Position numbers and translations under genes: made by a program
Notes under the pieces: model-generated
Told to the model about the DNA's origin: nothing
Database searches by the model: none
The model's input: only the letters and a program-made list of their open reading frames with translations
Part shown: in pieces, positions 6,733-14,262 of the stretch
Position numbering within the stretch: the stretch's first letter is position 1
How the letters are laid out: each line of letters opens with the position of its first letter
Assembly (NCBI GenBank): GCA_011620245.1
Contig: WOZN01000238.1
Location: 1-17,362, forward strand
Reading direction: 5' to 3'
Length of the DNA stretch: 17,362 nucleotides
Source: Acidovorax sp.
GTDB taxonomy: Bacteria; Pseudomonadota; Gammaproteobacteria; Burkholderiales; Burkholderiaceae_C

Positions 6733-8175
6733 ATGTTGATCCAGCCGGTGGTGTTGTCGGGCGGTTCGGGCACACGCCTGTGGCCGCTGTCGCGGGAAAA
6801 ATACCCCAAACAATTGCTCGCGCTCATGGGCGAGGACTCGCTGCTGCAGGCGACGCTGCGTCGGTTTGACGGGGTGACCGATGCCGACAGCGCGCCACCG
6901 CTGGTGGTGTGCAACGAGGAATACCGCTTCGTGGTGGCAGAGCAATTGCGCCTGATCGGCAAGACAGGCCGTATCGTGCTGGAGCCGGTGGGCCGCAACA
7001 CCGCCCCGGCACTGACGCTCGCGGCACTGGCTGCGCAGTCCGACGGGGGCGACCCGGTGCTGCTGGTCATGCCCGCCGATCACGTCATTACCCAGCCCGC
7101 GGTATTCCAGCAAGGCGTGCGCCATGCTGCCCGGCTGGCGCAGGAGGGTGCCATCGTCACTTTCGGTATCACCCCGGATCGGCCCGAGACGGGCTACGGC
7201 TACATCCAGGCCGGCGCCACGCTGAACGAAGACGGTGCGCGCGGCATCACCCGTTTTGTTGAAAAACCCGATCTCGCCACCGCCGAAGGCTACCTGCAAG
7301 CGGGCGATTACCTCTGGAACAGCGGGCTGTTTGTGCTGCGGGCCTCGGTCTGGCTGAAAGCGCTGGCGTTGTGCCGCCCCGACATCCTGGCGGCCTGTGA
7401 AGCGGCCTGGAAAAGTGGCGCATCCGACCTGTCGTTTCTGCGTGTGGATGCTGCGGCATTTGGCGCCTGCCCGAGCGACTCCATCGACTATGCCGTGATG
7501 GAGCGTTTGGCCGGCCCGCAGGCCGTGGCCGGGCTGCCTGCGGGCGTGGTGCTGCCCTTGTCGGCGGGCTGGTCTGATGTGGGGGCCTGGGATGCGCTCT
7601 GGAAAATCCTGCCCAAGGATGACGATGGCAACGTGGTGCAGGGGCGCACGCTGATGCAGGACAGCTGCAATACCCTGGCGCTGTCATCCGGGCGCCTGCT
7701 GGCTTGCGTGGGCGTGCAGGGGCTGGTGGTTGTGGAGACGCCCGACGCGGTGCTGGTGGCCGATCAGCGCCATACCCAGGATGTGAAAAAAATCGTCGAT
7801 CGCCTCAAACGCGATGGCCACACCGAGGGCTTGCTGCACCGCAAGGTTTACCGGCCCTGGGGCTGGTATGACGGCGTTGACGGGGGCGAGCGTTTCCAGG
7901 TCAAGCGCATCATGGTCAAGCCGGGCGGCAAGCTGTCGCTGCAGATGCACCACCACCGTGCCGAACACTGGATCGTCGTGCGTGGCACCGCCCGCGTGAC
8001 CAAGGGCGATGAAATATTCCTGTTGTCCGAGAACCAGTCCACCTATATCCCTCTGGGAGTGACGCACCGCCTGGAAAACCCCGGCCAGGTGGGCCTGGAG
8101 ATGATCGAGGTCCAGTCCGGCGCTTATCTGGGTGAGGACGACATCGTGCGTTTTGAAGACCTGTATGGGCGCTGA
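6733..8175 (+). CDS. mannose-1-phosphate guanylyltransferase / mannose-6-phosphate isomerase
   Basis: A 480-residue bifunctional ManC/AlgA/XanB-type enzyme that isomerises fructose 6-phosphate to mannose 6-phosphate and makes GDP-mannose from mannose 1-phosphate and GTP. The nucleotidyltransferase half has LSGGSGTRLWPLSREKYPKQ near 8-27, RFVEKPD near 174-180, WNSGLF near 195-200 and GWSDVGAWDALW near 279-290. The C-terminal cupin isomerase half has RPWGWYD near 374-380, QMHHHRAEHW near 404-413 and GVTHRLENP near 442-450. Length is normal. The start at 6733 has GGGAGG 10 nt upstream and begins exactly at the family's usual N-terminus; longer upstream reading adds unrelated sequence. It opens the polysaccharide locus; no phosphomannomutase gene is in the window. 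Confidence 0.95.
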   Translation: MLIQPVVLSGGSGTRLWPLSREKYPKQLLALMGEDSLLQATLRRFDGVTDADSAPPLVVCNEEYRFVVAEQLRLIGKTGRIVLEPVGRNTAPALTLAALAAQSDGGDPVLLVMPADHVITQPAVFQQGVRHAARLAQEGAIVTFGITPDRPETGYGYIQAGATLNEDGARGITRFVEKPDLATAEGYLQAGDYLWNSGLFVLRASVWLKALALCRPDILAACEAAWKSGASDLSFLRVDAAAFGACPSDSIDYAVMERLAGPQAVAGLPAGVVLPLSAGWSDVGAWDALWKILPKDDDGNVVQGRTLMQDSCNTLALSSGRLLACVGVQGLVVVETPDAVLVADQRHTQDVKKIVDRLKRDGHTEGLLHRKVYRPWGWYDGVDGGERFQVKRIMVKPGGKLSLQMHHHRAEHWIVVRGTARVTKGDEIFLLSENQSTYIPLGVTHRLENPGQVGLEMIEVQSGAYLGEDDIVRFEDLYGR

Positions 8176-8211
8176 TTTCCGCGCTGGCCCGGCGCGCAGG
8201 AACCATCTTTC

Positions 8212-9213
8212 ATGACAACAGAGCGAAAGCCCCAACATATTCTTCTGACCGGTGCCGCCGGTTTCATTGGCAGCCATGTGGCCGGGCGCCTGCTGCAGCG
8301 CGGCGACCGGGTTCTGGGCATGGACAACCTCAATGACTACTATGACCCGGCGCTCAAGCGGGCCAGGCTGCGGCGGCTTGAAGGGGCGCCGGGCTTTCGT
8401 TTCGTGCAGCTTGACCTGGCCGACCGCACGGGCATGGCCGAACTCTTTGCCGCCGAACGTTTCGACAGCGTCATCCATCTTGCCGCCCAGGCCGGCGTGC
8501 GCTACAGCATTACCCATCCCCATGCCTATCTGGACTCCAACCTGACAGGTTTTGGCCATGTCCTGGAAGGCTGCCGTGCCCAGGGTGTCGCGCACCTGGT
8601 GTATGCCTCCAGCTCCAGCGTCTATGGCGGCAACACCAAGATGCCATTTGCTGAAACGGATGCGGTCGATCACCCCGTGAGCCTGTATGCCGCCACCAAG
8701 AAGGCCAACGAGCTCATGGCCCATACCTACAGCCACCTTTACGGATTTCCCACCACCGGGTTGCGCTTTTTCACGGTCTACGGCCCCTGGGGGCGGCCCG
8801 ACATGGCCTACCACCTCTTCACCCGTGCCATCCTGGCCGGCGAGCCGATTTCGGTTTTCAACCATGGTGACATGCGGCGCGACTTCACCTACATCGACGA
8901 CATCACCGAGGGCGTGCTGCGCGTGCTGGATCGGCCAGCCACGCCGGAACGCGCGGGCGCAGCCCCTTACCGGGTGTTCAACATCGGTAACAGCGAGCCC
9001 GTGCAACTGCTCGATTTCATCGGCTGCATTGAAAACGCGCTGGGCAAAAAGGCCATCAAGCAGCTGCTTCCCATGCAGCCGGGGGATGTGCCGGCCACCT
9101 ATGCCAGCACCCAGGCGCTGCAGGACTGGGTGGGGTTTGCGCCGTCCACGCCGCTGACTGAAGGCATCGGGAATTTCGTGCGCTGGTACCGCGCGTACTA
9201 CGGCTGCGTTTGA
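8212..9213 (+). CDS. UDP-glucuronate 4-epimerase-like NAD-dependent sugar epimerase
   Basis: A 333-residue extended short-chain dehydrogenase/reductase. It has the NAD-binding GAAGFIG at 14-20, SSSSVYGG near 133-140, and the catalytic pair in YAATK (Tyr159, Lys163). DNLNDYYDPALKRARL near 38-53 is typical of the UDP-glucuronate 4-epimerase/CapI branch rather than GalE, so the expected product is UDP-galacturonate. This is family-level inference; other UDP-hexuronate epimerisations are possible. It starts 36 bp after the guanylyltransferase, with AGGA 10 nt before the ATG, and the two genes are probably co-transcribed. No UDP-glucose dehydrogenase is in the window. Confidence 0.9.
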   Translation: MTTERKPQHILLTGAAGFIGSHVAGRLLQRGDRVLGMDNLNDYYDPALKRARLRRLEGAPGFRFVQLDLADRTGMAELFAAERFDSVIHLAAQAGVRYSITHPHAYLDSNLTGFGHVLEGCRAQGVAHLVYASSSSVYGGNTKMPFAETDAVDHPVSLYAATKKANELMAHTYSHLYGFPTTGLRFFTVYGPWGRPDMAYHLFTRAILAGEPISVFNHGDMRRDFTYIDDITEGVLRVLDRPATPERAGAAPYRVFNIGNSEPVQLLDFIGCIENALGKKAIKQLLPMQPGDVPATYASTQALQDWVGFAPSTPLTEGIGNFVRWYRAYYGCV

Positions 9214-9342
9214 TCCTTGGTGCCAATGGGCGCGATGTGGTGCGTCCAGGAGAGGTCCGCAAGGGGGGATGCGGGTTGCTTGTCTGGATGGAACGTTTGC
9301 ATGAACATGGAGTTGCCACGATCTGTCGCTTTCGCGTTGCCA

Positions 9343-9354
9343 TAAATGCATTTA
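9343..9354. promoter_or_regulatory. 12-bp perfect palindrome TAAATGCATTTA, possible operator
   Basis: A self-complementary, AT-rich sequence in otherwise GC-rich DNA. It overlaps the candidate -35 box at 9351-9356, a position suited to a repressor or an activator acting at the promoter. Confidence 0.4.
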
Positions 9355-9379
9355 CGCGCGAGATTCGTCAGGGTATGCT
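9351..9379 (+). promoter_or_regulatory. candidate sigma-70-type promoter of the export operon
   Basis: TTTACG (9351-9356) and TATGCT (9374-9379) are 17 bp apart, with 4 of 6 matches in each box. The start would fall near 9386, leaving a leader of about 50 nt that includes the AAGGAG ribosome-binding site. Confidence 0.35.
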
Positions 9380-9436
9380 GCAGCGAGACTGGGCTCTATT
9401 GGCTACAGTCGTGCAAACGATGTAAGGAGTTGCGCC

Positions 9437-10078
9437 ATGCAGAAATACGTTTCGAGGATACTGGGTTCAATGGTTCGTGTTCTGGCGATGGCCGCATTGA
9501 CGACGGGCGTGGTTGGCTGTGCGGGTATGTGGGGAGGGGATCATCCAGCTGCGCCGACCCAGGCGTCCACCCCGGATTACAACTACATCGTGGGGCCTGG
9601 CGATACGCTCAACATCATCGTCTGGCGCAACCCCGAGCTGTCGCAGGTCGTGCCGGTGCGTCCGGATGGTCAAGTCTCCACGCCACTGGTGGATGGGCTT
9701 GTGGCGCAAGGTAAAACCTCGGCGCAGATCGCCCGGGATGTGGAAAAAGAGCTGGGTAAATACGTGCGGGACCCGGTTGTCACCGTGATCGTGACCAGCT
9801 TCGTCGGCCCCTACAGTGAACAGATCCGCGTGGTGGGTGAAGCGGCGAAACCGCAGTTCCTGCCCTACAAGCAAAAAATGACGGTCCTTGATGTGATGAT
9901 CGCCGTAGGTGGCTTGACCGATTTTGCCGATGGCAACAGCGCGACGCTCGTGCGCACTGCCGATGGCAACAAGCGTTACACCGTGCGCCTGAATGATCTG
10001 ATCAAGCGCGGCGATATTGACGCCAATGTGGAAGTGCTTCCCGGCGATATCCTCATCATCCCCCAAGGGTGGTTCTGA
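9437..10078 (+). CDS. XrtA-type polysaccharide export lipoprotein (short OPX/Wza-like)
   Basis: A 213-residue outer-membrane-associated periplasmic lipoprotein of the polysaccharide export (OPX) family, matching the PEP-CTERM-locus export subfamily (TIGR03027 type). The signal peptide runs to a lipobox GVVGC with lipidated Cys28. The Poly_export domain covers about 47-122 (YIVGPGDTLNIIVWRNPELS at its start) and one SLBB-type domain about 127-210 (IRVVGEA onward, then PGDILIIPQGWF). It is much shorter than E. coli Wza (about 380 residues) and lacks a C-terminal membrane helix able to form a pore, so it should need a separate outer-membrane channel. AAGGAG sits 7 nt before the ATG. First gene of the core operon. 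Confidence 0.93.
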   Translation: MQKYVSRILGSMVRVLAMAALTTGVVGCAGMWGGDHPAAPTQASTPDYNYIVGPGDTLNIIVWRNPELSQVVPVRPDGQVSTPLVDGLVAQGKTSAQIARDVEKELGKYVRDPVVTVIVTSFVGPYSEQIRVVGEAAKPQFLPYKQKMTVLDVMIAVGGLTDFADGNSATLVRTADGNKRYTVRLNDLIKRGDIDANVEVLPGDILIIPQGWF

Positions 10079-10145
10079 CTTGCCTGCGCAAGGATTGGTG
10101 GCCGACAGGCGCCCTGCGGACTTGACTTGTAAAAGGGGGGAATGA

Positions 10146-11708
10146 ATGGACGAGTTGCTAAGCCAGATCACCACGACCGTTCGCGGCATGTGGATCTATC
10201 GCCGTCTGGCCATGCTGGTCACTTGGCTGGTTGCTGCCGTGGGCGTGGTTGTGGTGCTCATGATGCCCGATCACTACCAGGCATCGGCGCGCGTGTTTGT
10301 GGATACACAGTCCATCCTGCGGCCCCTCATGACCGGCATTGCCGTGCAACCGAACGTCGAGCAGCAGGTGGCCATGCTCAGCCGCACGCTGCTCAGCCGG
10401 CCTACGGTGGAGCGTCTGGTCCGCACCGTCGATCTGGATCTGGGCACGCATTCCAAGGCCGAAAAAGATGCGGTCGTCGATGGCGTAACCAAGGCCATCA
10501 GCATCCAGACCACTGGGCGCGACAATCTCTATACATTGTCCTATCGCGACCAGAGCCCCGACAGGGCGCAGCGTGTCGTACAGGCATTGCTGACCATCTT
10601 TGTCGAGTCCAGTCTGGGCGCCACGCGCCAGGATTCGGACAGTGCGCGCCGCTTCCTCGATGAGCAGATCAAGATCTACGAGGCCAAGTTGACAGAGGCC
10701 GAAGGCCGCCTCAAGGCATTCAAATTGCGCAACATCGAACTGCAATCCCAGAGCGGCCTGGATTCGGCAGGGCGGGCAGCAGAAATCGGCAACCTTCTCA
10801 GTCAGGCCAGGCTGGAGCTGCGCGAGGCTGAAAGTGCCCGGGCGGCGGCGGCTCGCCAGTTGGAGATGCTGCGCACGCAAACGGGTCAGTCTCTCATCGG
10901 CTCTGCAGCCGGCATACAGACGCCTGAGCTGGATGCGCGTCTTCTTGAGCAAAAGCGCAATCTTGATACGCTGCTGCAGCGCTATACCGACGAGCACCCC
11001 GATGTGGTCAACACGCGCAAATTGATTGGGGAGCTTGAAGCGCAAAAGCGCCGCGAAATGGAGGAGTTGCGGCGCAAAGCACTGGCCGATCCTGCTTCAC
11101 CTGCAGTGGGAGCCAATCCGGCCGTGGTGGAGCTCAGCCGCGCTTATTCTGCTGCCGAAGTTCAGGTGGCGTCGCTGCGCGCGCGCGTCGTCGAATACGA
11201 GTCGCGTGCCAACCGTATCCAGGAACAACTCAAGGTGGCCCCGCAGCTGGAGGCGGAGTTGGCGCAGCTCAACCGGGACTATCAGATCCATCAGAAAAAC
11301 TATGCCGATCTGGTGTCGCGCCGTGAATCGGCCATGATGTCGGGGCGGCTGGAAAACACGTCCAATGTGGCCGAATTCCGAGTCATCGATCCGCCGCGCG
11401 TGGCGCCCAATCCGGTTGCTCCCAACCGGGTGCTGCTGGTGCCAGTCACCTTGCTGCTGGCCTTGGGTGCAGGGCTTGGAATAGCGTTTGTCATGAGCCA
11501 GATCAGGCCGGTGTTCTTTGATGGTGCCGCCTTGCGCCAGTTGACCCAGCTGCCGTTGCTGGGGGTGGTGGAGCTGGTTCCCAATGACGCTTTCCGTCGT
11601 CGTGAGTCGAGAAGCTTCAAGCGCTTCATCGCGGCCTTGCTTGCGCTCGTTTTGCTCTATGCGGGTGGAATGTTCGCGCTGTCCTATCGATCCGGTCTTC
11701 TGGGGTGA
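10146..11708 (+). CDS. XrtA-type chain-length determinant (Wzz/PCP family)
   Basis: A 520-residue inner-membrane polysaccharide co-polymerase, resembling the PEP-CTERM-locus chain-length family (TIGR03007 type). It has a first membrane helix near 20-40, a Wzz domain just after it (YQASARVFVDTQSILRP near 44-60), and long coiled-coil-rich periplasmic helices near 165-300 and 330-375. A proline-rich segment (DPPRVAPNPVAPN) precedes a second helix near 428-449, and a third lies near 494-514. It sets polymer length and probably activates the separate BY-kinase encoded 9 bp downstream. The start at 10146 has an AAAAGGGGGG purine run ending 5 nt upstream; an ATG 4 nt earlier is in another frame. The 67-bp gap before it has short hairpins (10079-10092 and 10106-10116) but no clear terminator. 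Confidence 0.92.
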   Translation: MDELLSQITTTVRGMWIYRRLAMLVTWLVAAVGVVVVLMMPDHYQASARVFVDTQSILRPLMTGIAVQPNVEQQVAMLSRTLLSRPTVERLVRTVDLDLGTHSKAEKDAVVDGVTKAISIQTTGRDNLYTLSYRDQSPDRAQRVVQALLTIFVESSLGATRQDSDSARRFLDEQIKIYEAKLTEAEGRLKAFKLRNIELQSQSGLDSAGRAAEIGNLLSQARLELREAESARAAAARQLEMLRTQTGQSLIGSAAGIQTPELDARLLEQKRNLDTLLQRYTDEHPDVVNTRKLIGELEAQKRREMEELRRKALADPASPAVGANPAVVELSRAYSAAEVQVASLRARVVEYESRANRIQEQLKVAPQLEAELAQLNRDYQIHQKNYADLVSRRESAMMSGRLENTSNVAEFRVIDPPRVAPNPVAPNRVLLVPVTLLLALGAGLGIAFVMSQIRPVFFDGAALRQLTQLPLLGVVELVPNDAFRRRESRSFKRFIAALLALVLLYAGGMFALSYRSGLLG

Positions 11709-11717
11709 CATGCCATC

Positions 11718-12683
11718 ATGACAAGTTCCATTGAAAAAGCGGCCCAGCGGCTAGAACAGCTGCGCAAGGCAGGTGCACCCATGCCTGGCAACGTAGCGCA
11801 GCCTGCAGAGATGACTGCCCCCGGCCCCCTGCAGCAGCCCGCACCAGCGGCCTCGACCACAGTAGATGCTGGCCTCAATGCGCAACGGGCTGTGCCAACG
11901 CCTCCGGCAGGTTCCAAAAGCGTGCACATCGATTTGACGGCATTGGCTGCGGCAGGCTTTGTCACCCCCAATGCGCCGCGTTCCGCCACGACGGATCAGT
12001 TCCGTGTCATCAAGCGGCCATTGCTGGAAAATGCAACGGGCAAAGGCGCCTCGGTGGTGGCCAATGGCAATCTCATCATGGTCACCAGCGCGTTGCCCGG
12101 TGAGGGCAAGACCTTCACGGCCATCAACCTCGCCATGAGTCTGGCCATGGAGATGAACCACACGGTGATGCTGGTGGATGCCGATGTCGCGCGCCAGTCC
12201 ATCATGAAAACACTGGGCCTGCCGCCAGCACCTGGCTTGCTGGACTTGTTGCTGGACGACAAGATCGAGGTGTCCGATGTACTGTTGCGCACCAACATAG
12301 ACAATTTCACGCTGTTGCCAACGGGCCTGCCGAGCCCGCGTGCGACGGAATTGCTGGCCAGCGATGCCATGGCCGTTCTACTCAATGAGATGGGCAAGCG
12401 CTACAGCGATCGCATCATCATTTTTGATTCACCGCCATTGCTGCTCACCACGGAGGCGCGGGTACTGGCCAGCCACATGGGCCAGGTCGTTATCGTGGTC
12501 CAGGCGGAGAAAACGCTCCAGTCCCAAGTTCAGCATGCCCTGTCCATGATCGAATTCTGCCCCATCCGACTGATGGTGCTCAACCAGGCGCGCAGCCGTG
12601 GTTTGGGCGCTTACGGCTATGGGTATGGGTATGGCTACGAGCCGTCGGTTGGCGAGCCCGGCAGAGCCACTGCCGCGGTGTGA
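11718..12683 (+). CDS. XrtA-associated tyrosine autokinase (BY-kinase)
   Basis: A 321-residue cytoplasmic bacterial tyrosine kinase, matching the PEP-CTERM-locus TyrKin family (TIGR03018 type). A proline/alanine-rich linker fills about residues 20-65. The ATPase core has Walker A SALPGEGKT (124-132, Lys131), Walker A' VMLVDADVA (150-158, Asp154/Asp156) and Walker B IIIFDSPP (233-240, Asp237). The tail carries a regular tyrosine cluster, Y299-G-Y-G-Y-G-Y-G-Y307: five tyrosines alternating with glycine, the expected autophosphorylation region. The Wzz-like activator is a separate protein encoded just upstream, so kinase and activator are split as in CpsC/CpsD. GGGGTGA 9 nt before the ATG overlaps the preceding stop. 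A LMW phosphatase encoded at 5912-6406 is a likely antagonist. Confidence 0.93.
   Translation: MTSSIEKAAQRLEQLRKAGAPMPGNVAQPAEMTAPGPLQQPAPAASTTVDAGLNAQRAVPTPPAGSKSVHIDLTALAAAGFVTPNAPRSATTDQFRVIKRPLLENATGKGASVVANGNLIMVTSALPGEGKTFTAINLAMSLAMEMNHTVMLVDADVARQSIMKTLGLPPAPGLLDLLLDDKIEVSDVLLRTNIDNFTLLPTGLPSPRATELLASDAMAVLLNEMGKRYSDRIIIFDSPPLLLTTEARVLASHMGQVVIVVQAEKTLQSQVQHALSMIEFCPIRLMVLNQARSRGLGAYGYGYGYGYEPSVGEPGRATAAV
12612..12638 (+). repeat. imperfect hexanucleotide repeat coding (Tyr-Gly)n
   Basis: Codons TAC GGC TAT GGG TAT GGG TAT GGC TAC give five tyrosines separated by glycine. It is close to a 6-bp microsatellite (TATGGG), so in-frame gain or loss of units could change the number of phosphorylatable tyrosines. 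Confidence 0.7.
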
Positions 12684-12690
12684 CGAAAAA

Positions 12691-14259
12691 ATGAGCGCTC
12701 GCGTGAACCGACCGTATCGTTACTCCGCAAGTCCTTCCCGGGTTCGCTGGGTTTCTCTCGTGTTGGCAACCGCACCGGTGCTTGTACCCGCCACCGCCAC
12801 CGCACAACCGGAAGATGCGCAGGCTCCATCGCGTCAACCCAGCCTGGTATTCGAGCCGCGTATTTCAGTGCAGCACACCATCACCAGCAATGCACGGCTC
12901 GATGCCGCCAGTGTCAGTGACCAGGTGACAGAGGTGATCCCAGGGTTTCGGCTGATCAGCAATACGGCCCGGATCAAAGGTTTTGCCGACTACTCGCTGC
13001 ACGACACTTATTACGCGCGGGAGTCAGAGTTCAATCAGATTCGGCACAGCCTGAATGCCAGCGCTGTCGTCGAAGCGATTGAGCAGTGGGCCTTTATCGA
13101 TGTGAACGCCGTCGTCGCTTCGCAGCCCATATCGGCTTTTGGCGCACCGGTGGATGGCTCACCCGCCAATCCCAACACTTCGCAGACTTCAAGTTTCCGT
13201 TTTTCGCCGTACCTGCGAGGTCGTTTGGGTGCCGTGGTCGACTATGAGGCACGCTACAGTGTGCAAGACACCCGCACCAAGACGGAAAGCCGCTCGGATG
13301 TCACCACGCAAGACTGGCTCTTGCATCTGGGCAGCCAGGAAAGCGGGCGGGTTTTGGGTTGGTCCGTGGATGCCAGCGACCAGGTCGCTGATTATTCCCC
13401 TGGTCGGAGTATCGAAACCACCACGCTGCGTGCGCGGGTGAATTTTGCGGTGACGCCGCAAATGGTCCTCACGGGGATTGGCGGAACCGAATCCACCAAC
13501 CAGCTTTCGCCGACACGCGAGTCGCACAGCATTACAGGTTTCGGTGCTGCGTGGCAGCCATCGGAGCGCACCCATCTGTCGTTTGAGCGAGAGAACCGTT
13601 ATTTTGGCGGGTCCCACAACGCAGCCATCGAGCACCGCACCGGGCGCACCGTCTGGCGCTACACCGATGTCAAGGCCATCTCCAACGGGCTGGGCGCACA
13701 GTCGGCGTCGCTGGGCTCTCTGTTTGACCTGTTCGACGGCTTTTACACCCAGATCGAACCGGACCCCATCCGCCGCACACAACTCGTTCTGGCAGAAATT
13801 GAACGCCTGGGGCTACCCGCCAACGTCCAGGTGTTTCAGGATTTCCTCCGGTCATCGAGCACCTTGAAACGGATGCAGCAACTGTCGCTGGCGCTGTTGG
13901 GCCAGCGCAGTACCGCGACGCTGGCCGTTTCGCGTTCTGACAGCCGCTCACTCCGCGGTGCGCTCCAACTGGGCGATGATTTTGACACCAACTCCCGCAT
14001 TCGCCAGCGTGGGTGGAGCCTGTGGCTTGCCCATCGTCTTACGCCGAATTCTTCGATCCATGCGAATTGGGGCGAGCAGCGCAGCGAAGGCAATTTGCCG
14101 GGGCTGGAAACCCGGGTGCGTTCGCTCCTGGTGGGCTGGAATACCCTGTTGGCCCGCCGTACCAGCGCAGGCATTCAGATACGCCGCGTGCTGTCTGATG
14201 GCCCCGCCAGTCCCTACAGCGAATCGGCCATCGTCGGTATCATCACACACAGGTTCTGA
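12691..14259 (+). CDS. putative outer-membrane beta-barrel protein of the XrtA locus
   Basis: A 522-residue protein resembling the PEP-CTERM-associated uncharacterised family TIGR03016. It has a long signal peptide with an Arg-rich start and a probable cleavage after ATATA (Ala38). The mature part is rich in alternating polar/aromatic strands and ends ...IVGIITHRF, a terminal Phe typical of outer-membrane barrels recognised by the Bam complex. No cytoplasmic domain or lipobox is seen. Sitting between the kinase and the ATPase, 7 nt after the kinase stop, it is a good candidate for the outer-membrane channel partner of the short OPX lipoprotein; that role is inferred. The ATG at 12691 follows an A-rich gacgaaaaa with no strong Shine-Dalgarno, so translation may depend on coupling. 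Confidence 0.82.
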   Translation: MSARVNRPYRYSASPSRVRWVSLVLATAPVLVPATATAQPEDAQAPSRQPSLVFEPRISVQHTITSNARLDAASVSDQVTEVIPGFRLISNTARIKGFADYSLHDTYYARESEFNQIRHSLNASAVVEAIEQWAFIDVNAVVASQPISAFGAPVDGSPANPNTSQTSSFRFSPYLRGRLGAVVDYEARYSVQDTRTKTESRSDVTTQDWLLHLGSQESGRVLGWSVDASDQVADYSPGRSIETTTLRARVNFAVTPQMVLTGIGGTESTNQLSPTRESHSITGFGAAWQPSERTHLSFERENRYFGGSHNAAIEHRTGRTVWRYTDVKAISNGLGAQSASLGSLFDLFDGFYTQIEPDPIRRTQLVLAEIERLGLPANVQVFQDFLRSSSTLKRMQQLSLALLGQRSTATLAVSRSDSRSLRGALQLGDDFDTNSRIRQRGWSLWLAHRLTPNSSIHANWGEQRSEGNLPGLETRVRSLLVGWNTLLARRTSAGIQIRRVLSDGPASPYSESAIVGIITHRF

Positions 14260-14262
14260 GCC

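Larger units (their letters stand above)
9214..9436. promoter_or_regulatory. 223-bp regulatory gap before the export operon
   Basis: No credible gene is present. The gap holds the 12-bp perfect palindrome TAAATGCATTTA (9343-9354), a candidate sigma-70-type promoter (9351-9379), a GG-N10-GC sigma-54-like site (9400-9415), and a strong Shine-Dalgarno AAGGAG (9424-9429). It separates the two sugar-nucleotide genes from the core XrtA-type genes, which therefore probably have their own promoter. Confidence 0.5.

Noticed and set aside
7684..9351. A 555-codon open frame on the minus strand opposite the GDP-mannose and epimerase genes.
   Set aside because: It is antisense to two clearly identified enzymes and has no recognisable domain. 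Long antisense frames are expected in GC-rich coding DNA.
9210..9425. A 71-codon frame in the regulatory gap before the export gene.
   Set aside because: No ribosome-binding site, no recognisable protein character, and it overlaps the candidate promoter elements.
11710..11721. A three-codon mini-frame ATG CCA TCA TGA overlapping the kinase start codon.
   Set aside because: Too short to separate from chance; the kinase has its own upstream GGGGTGA.
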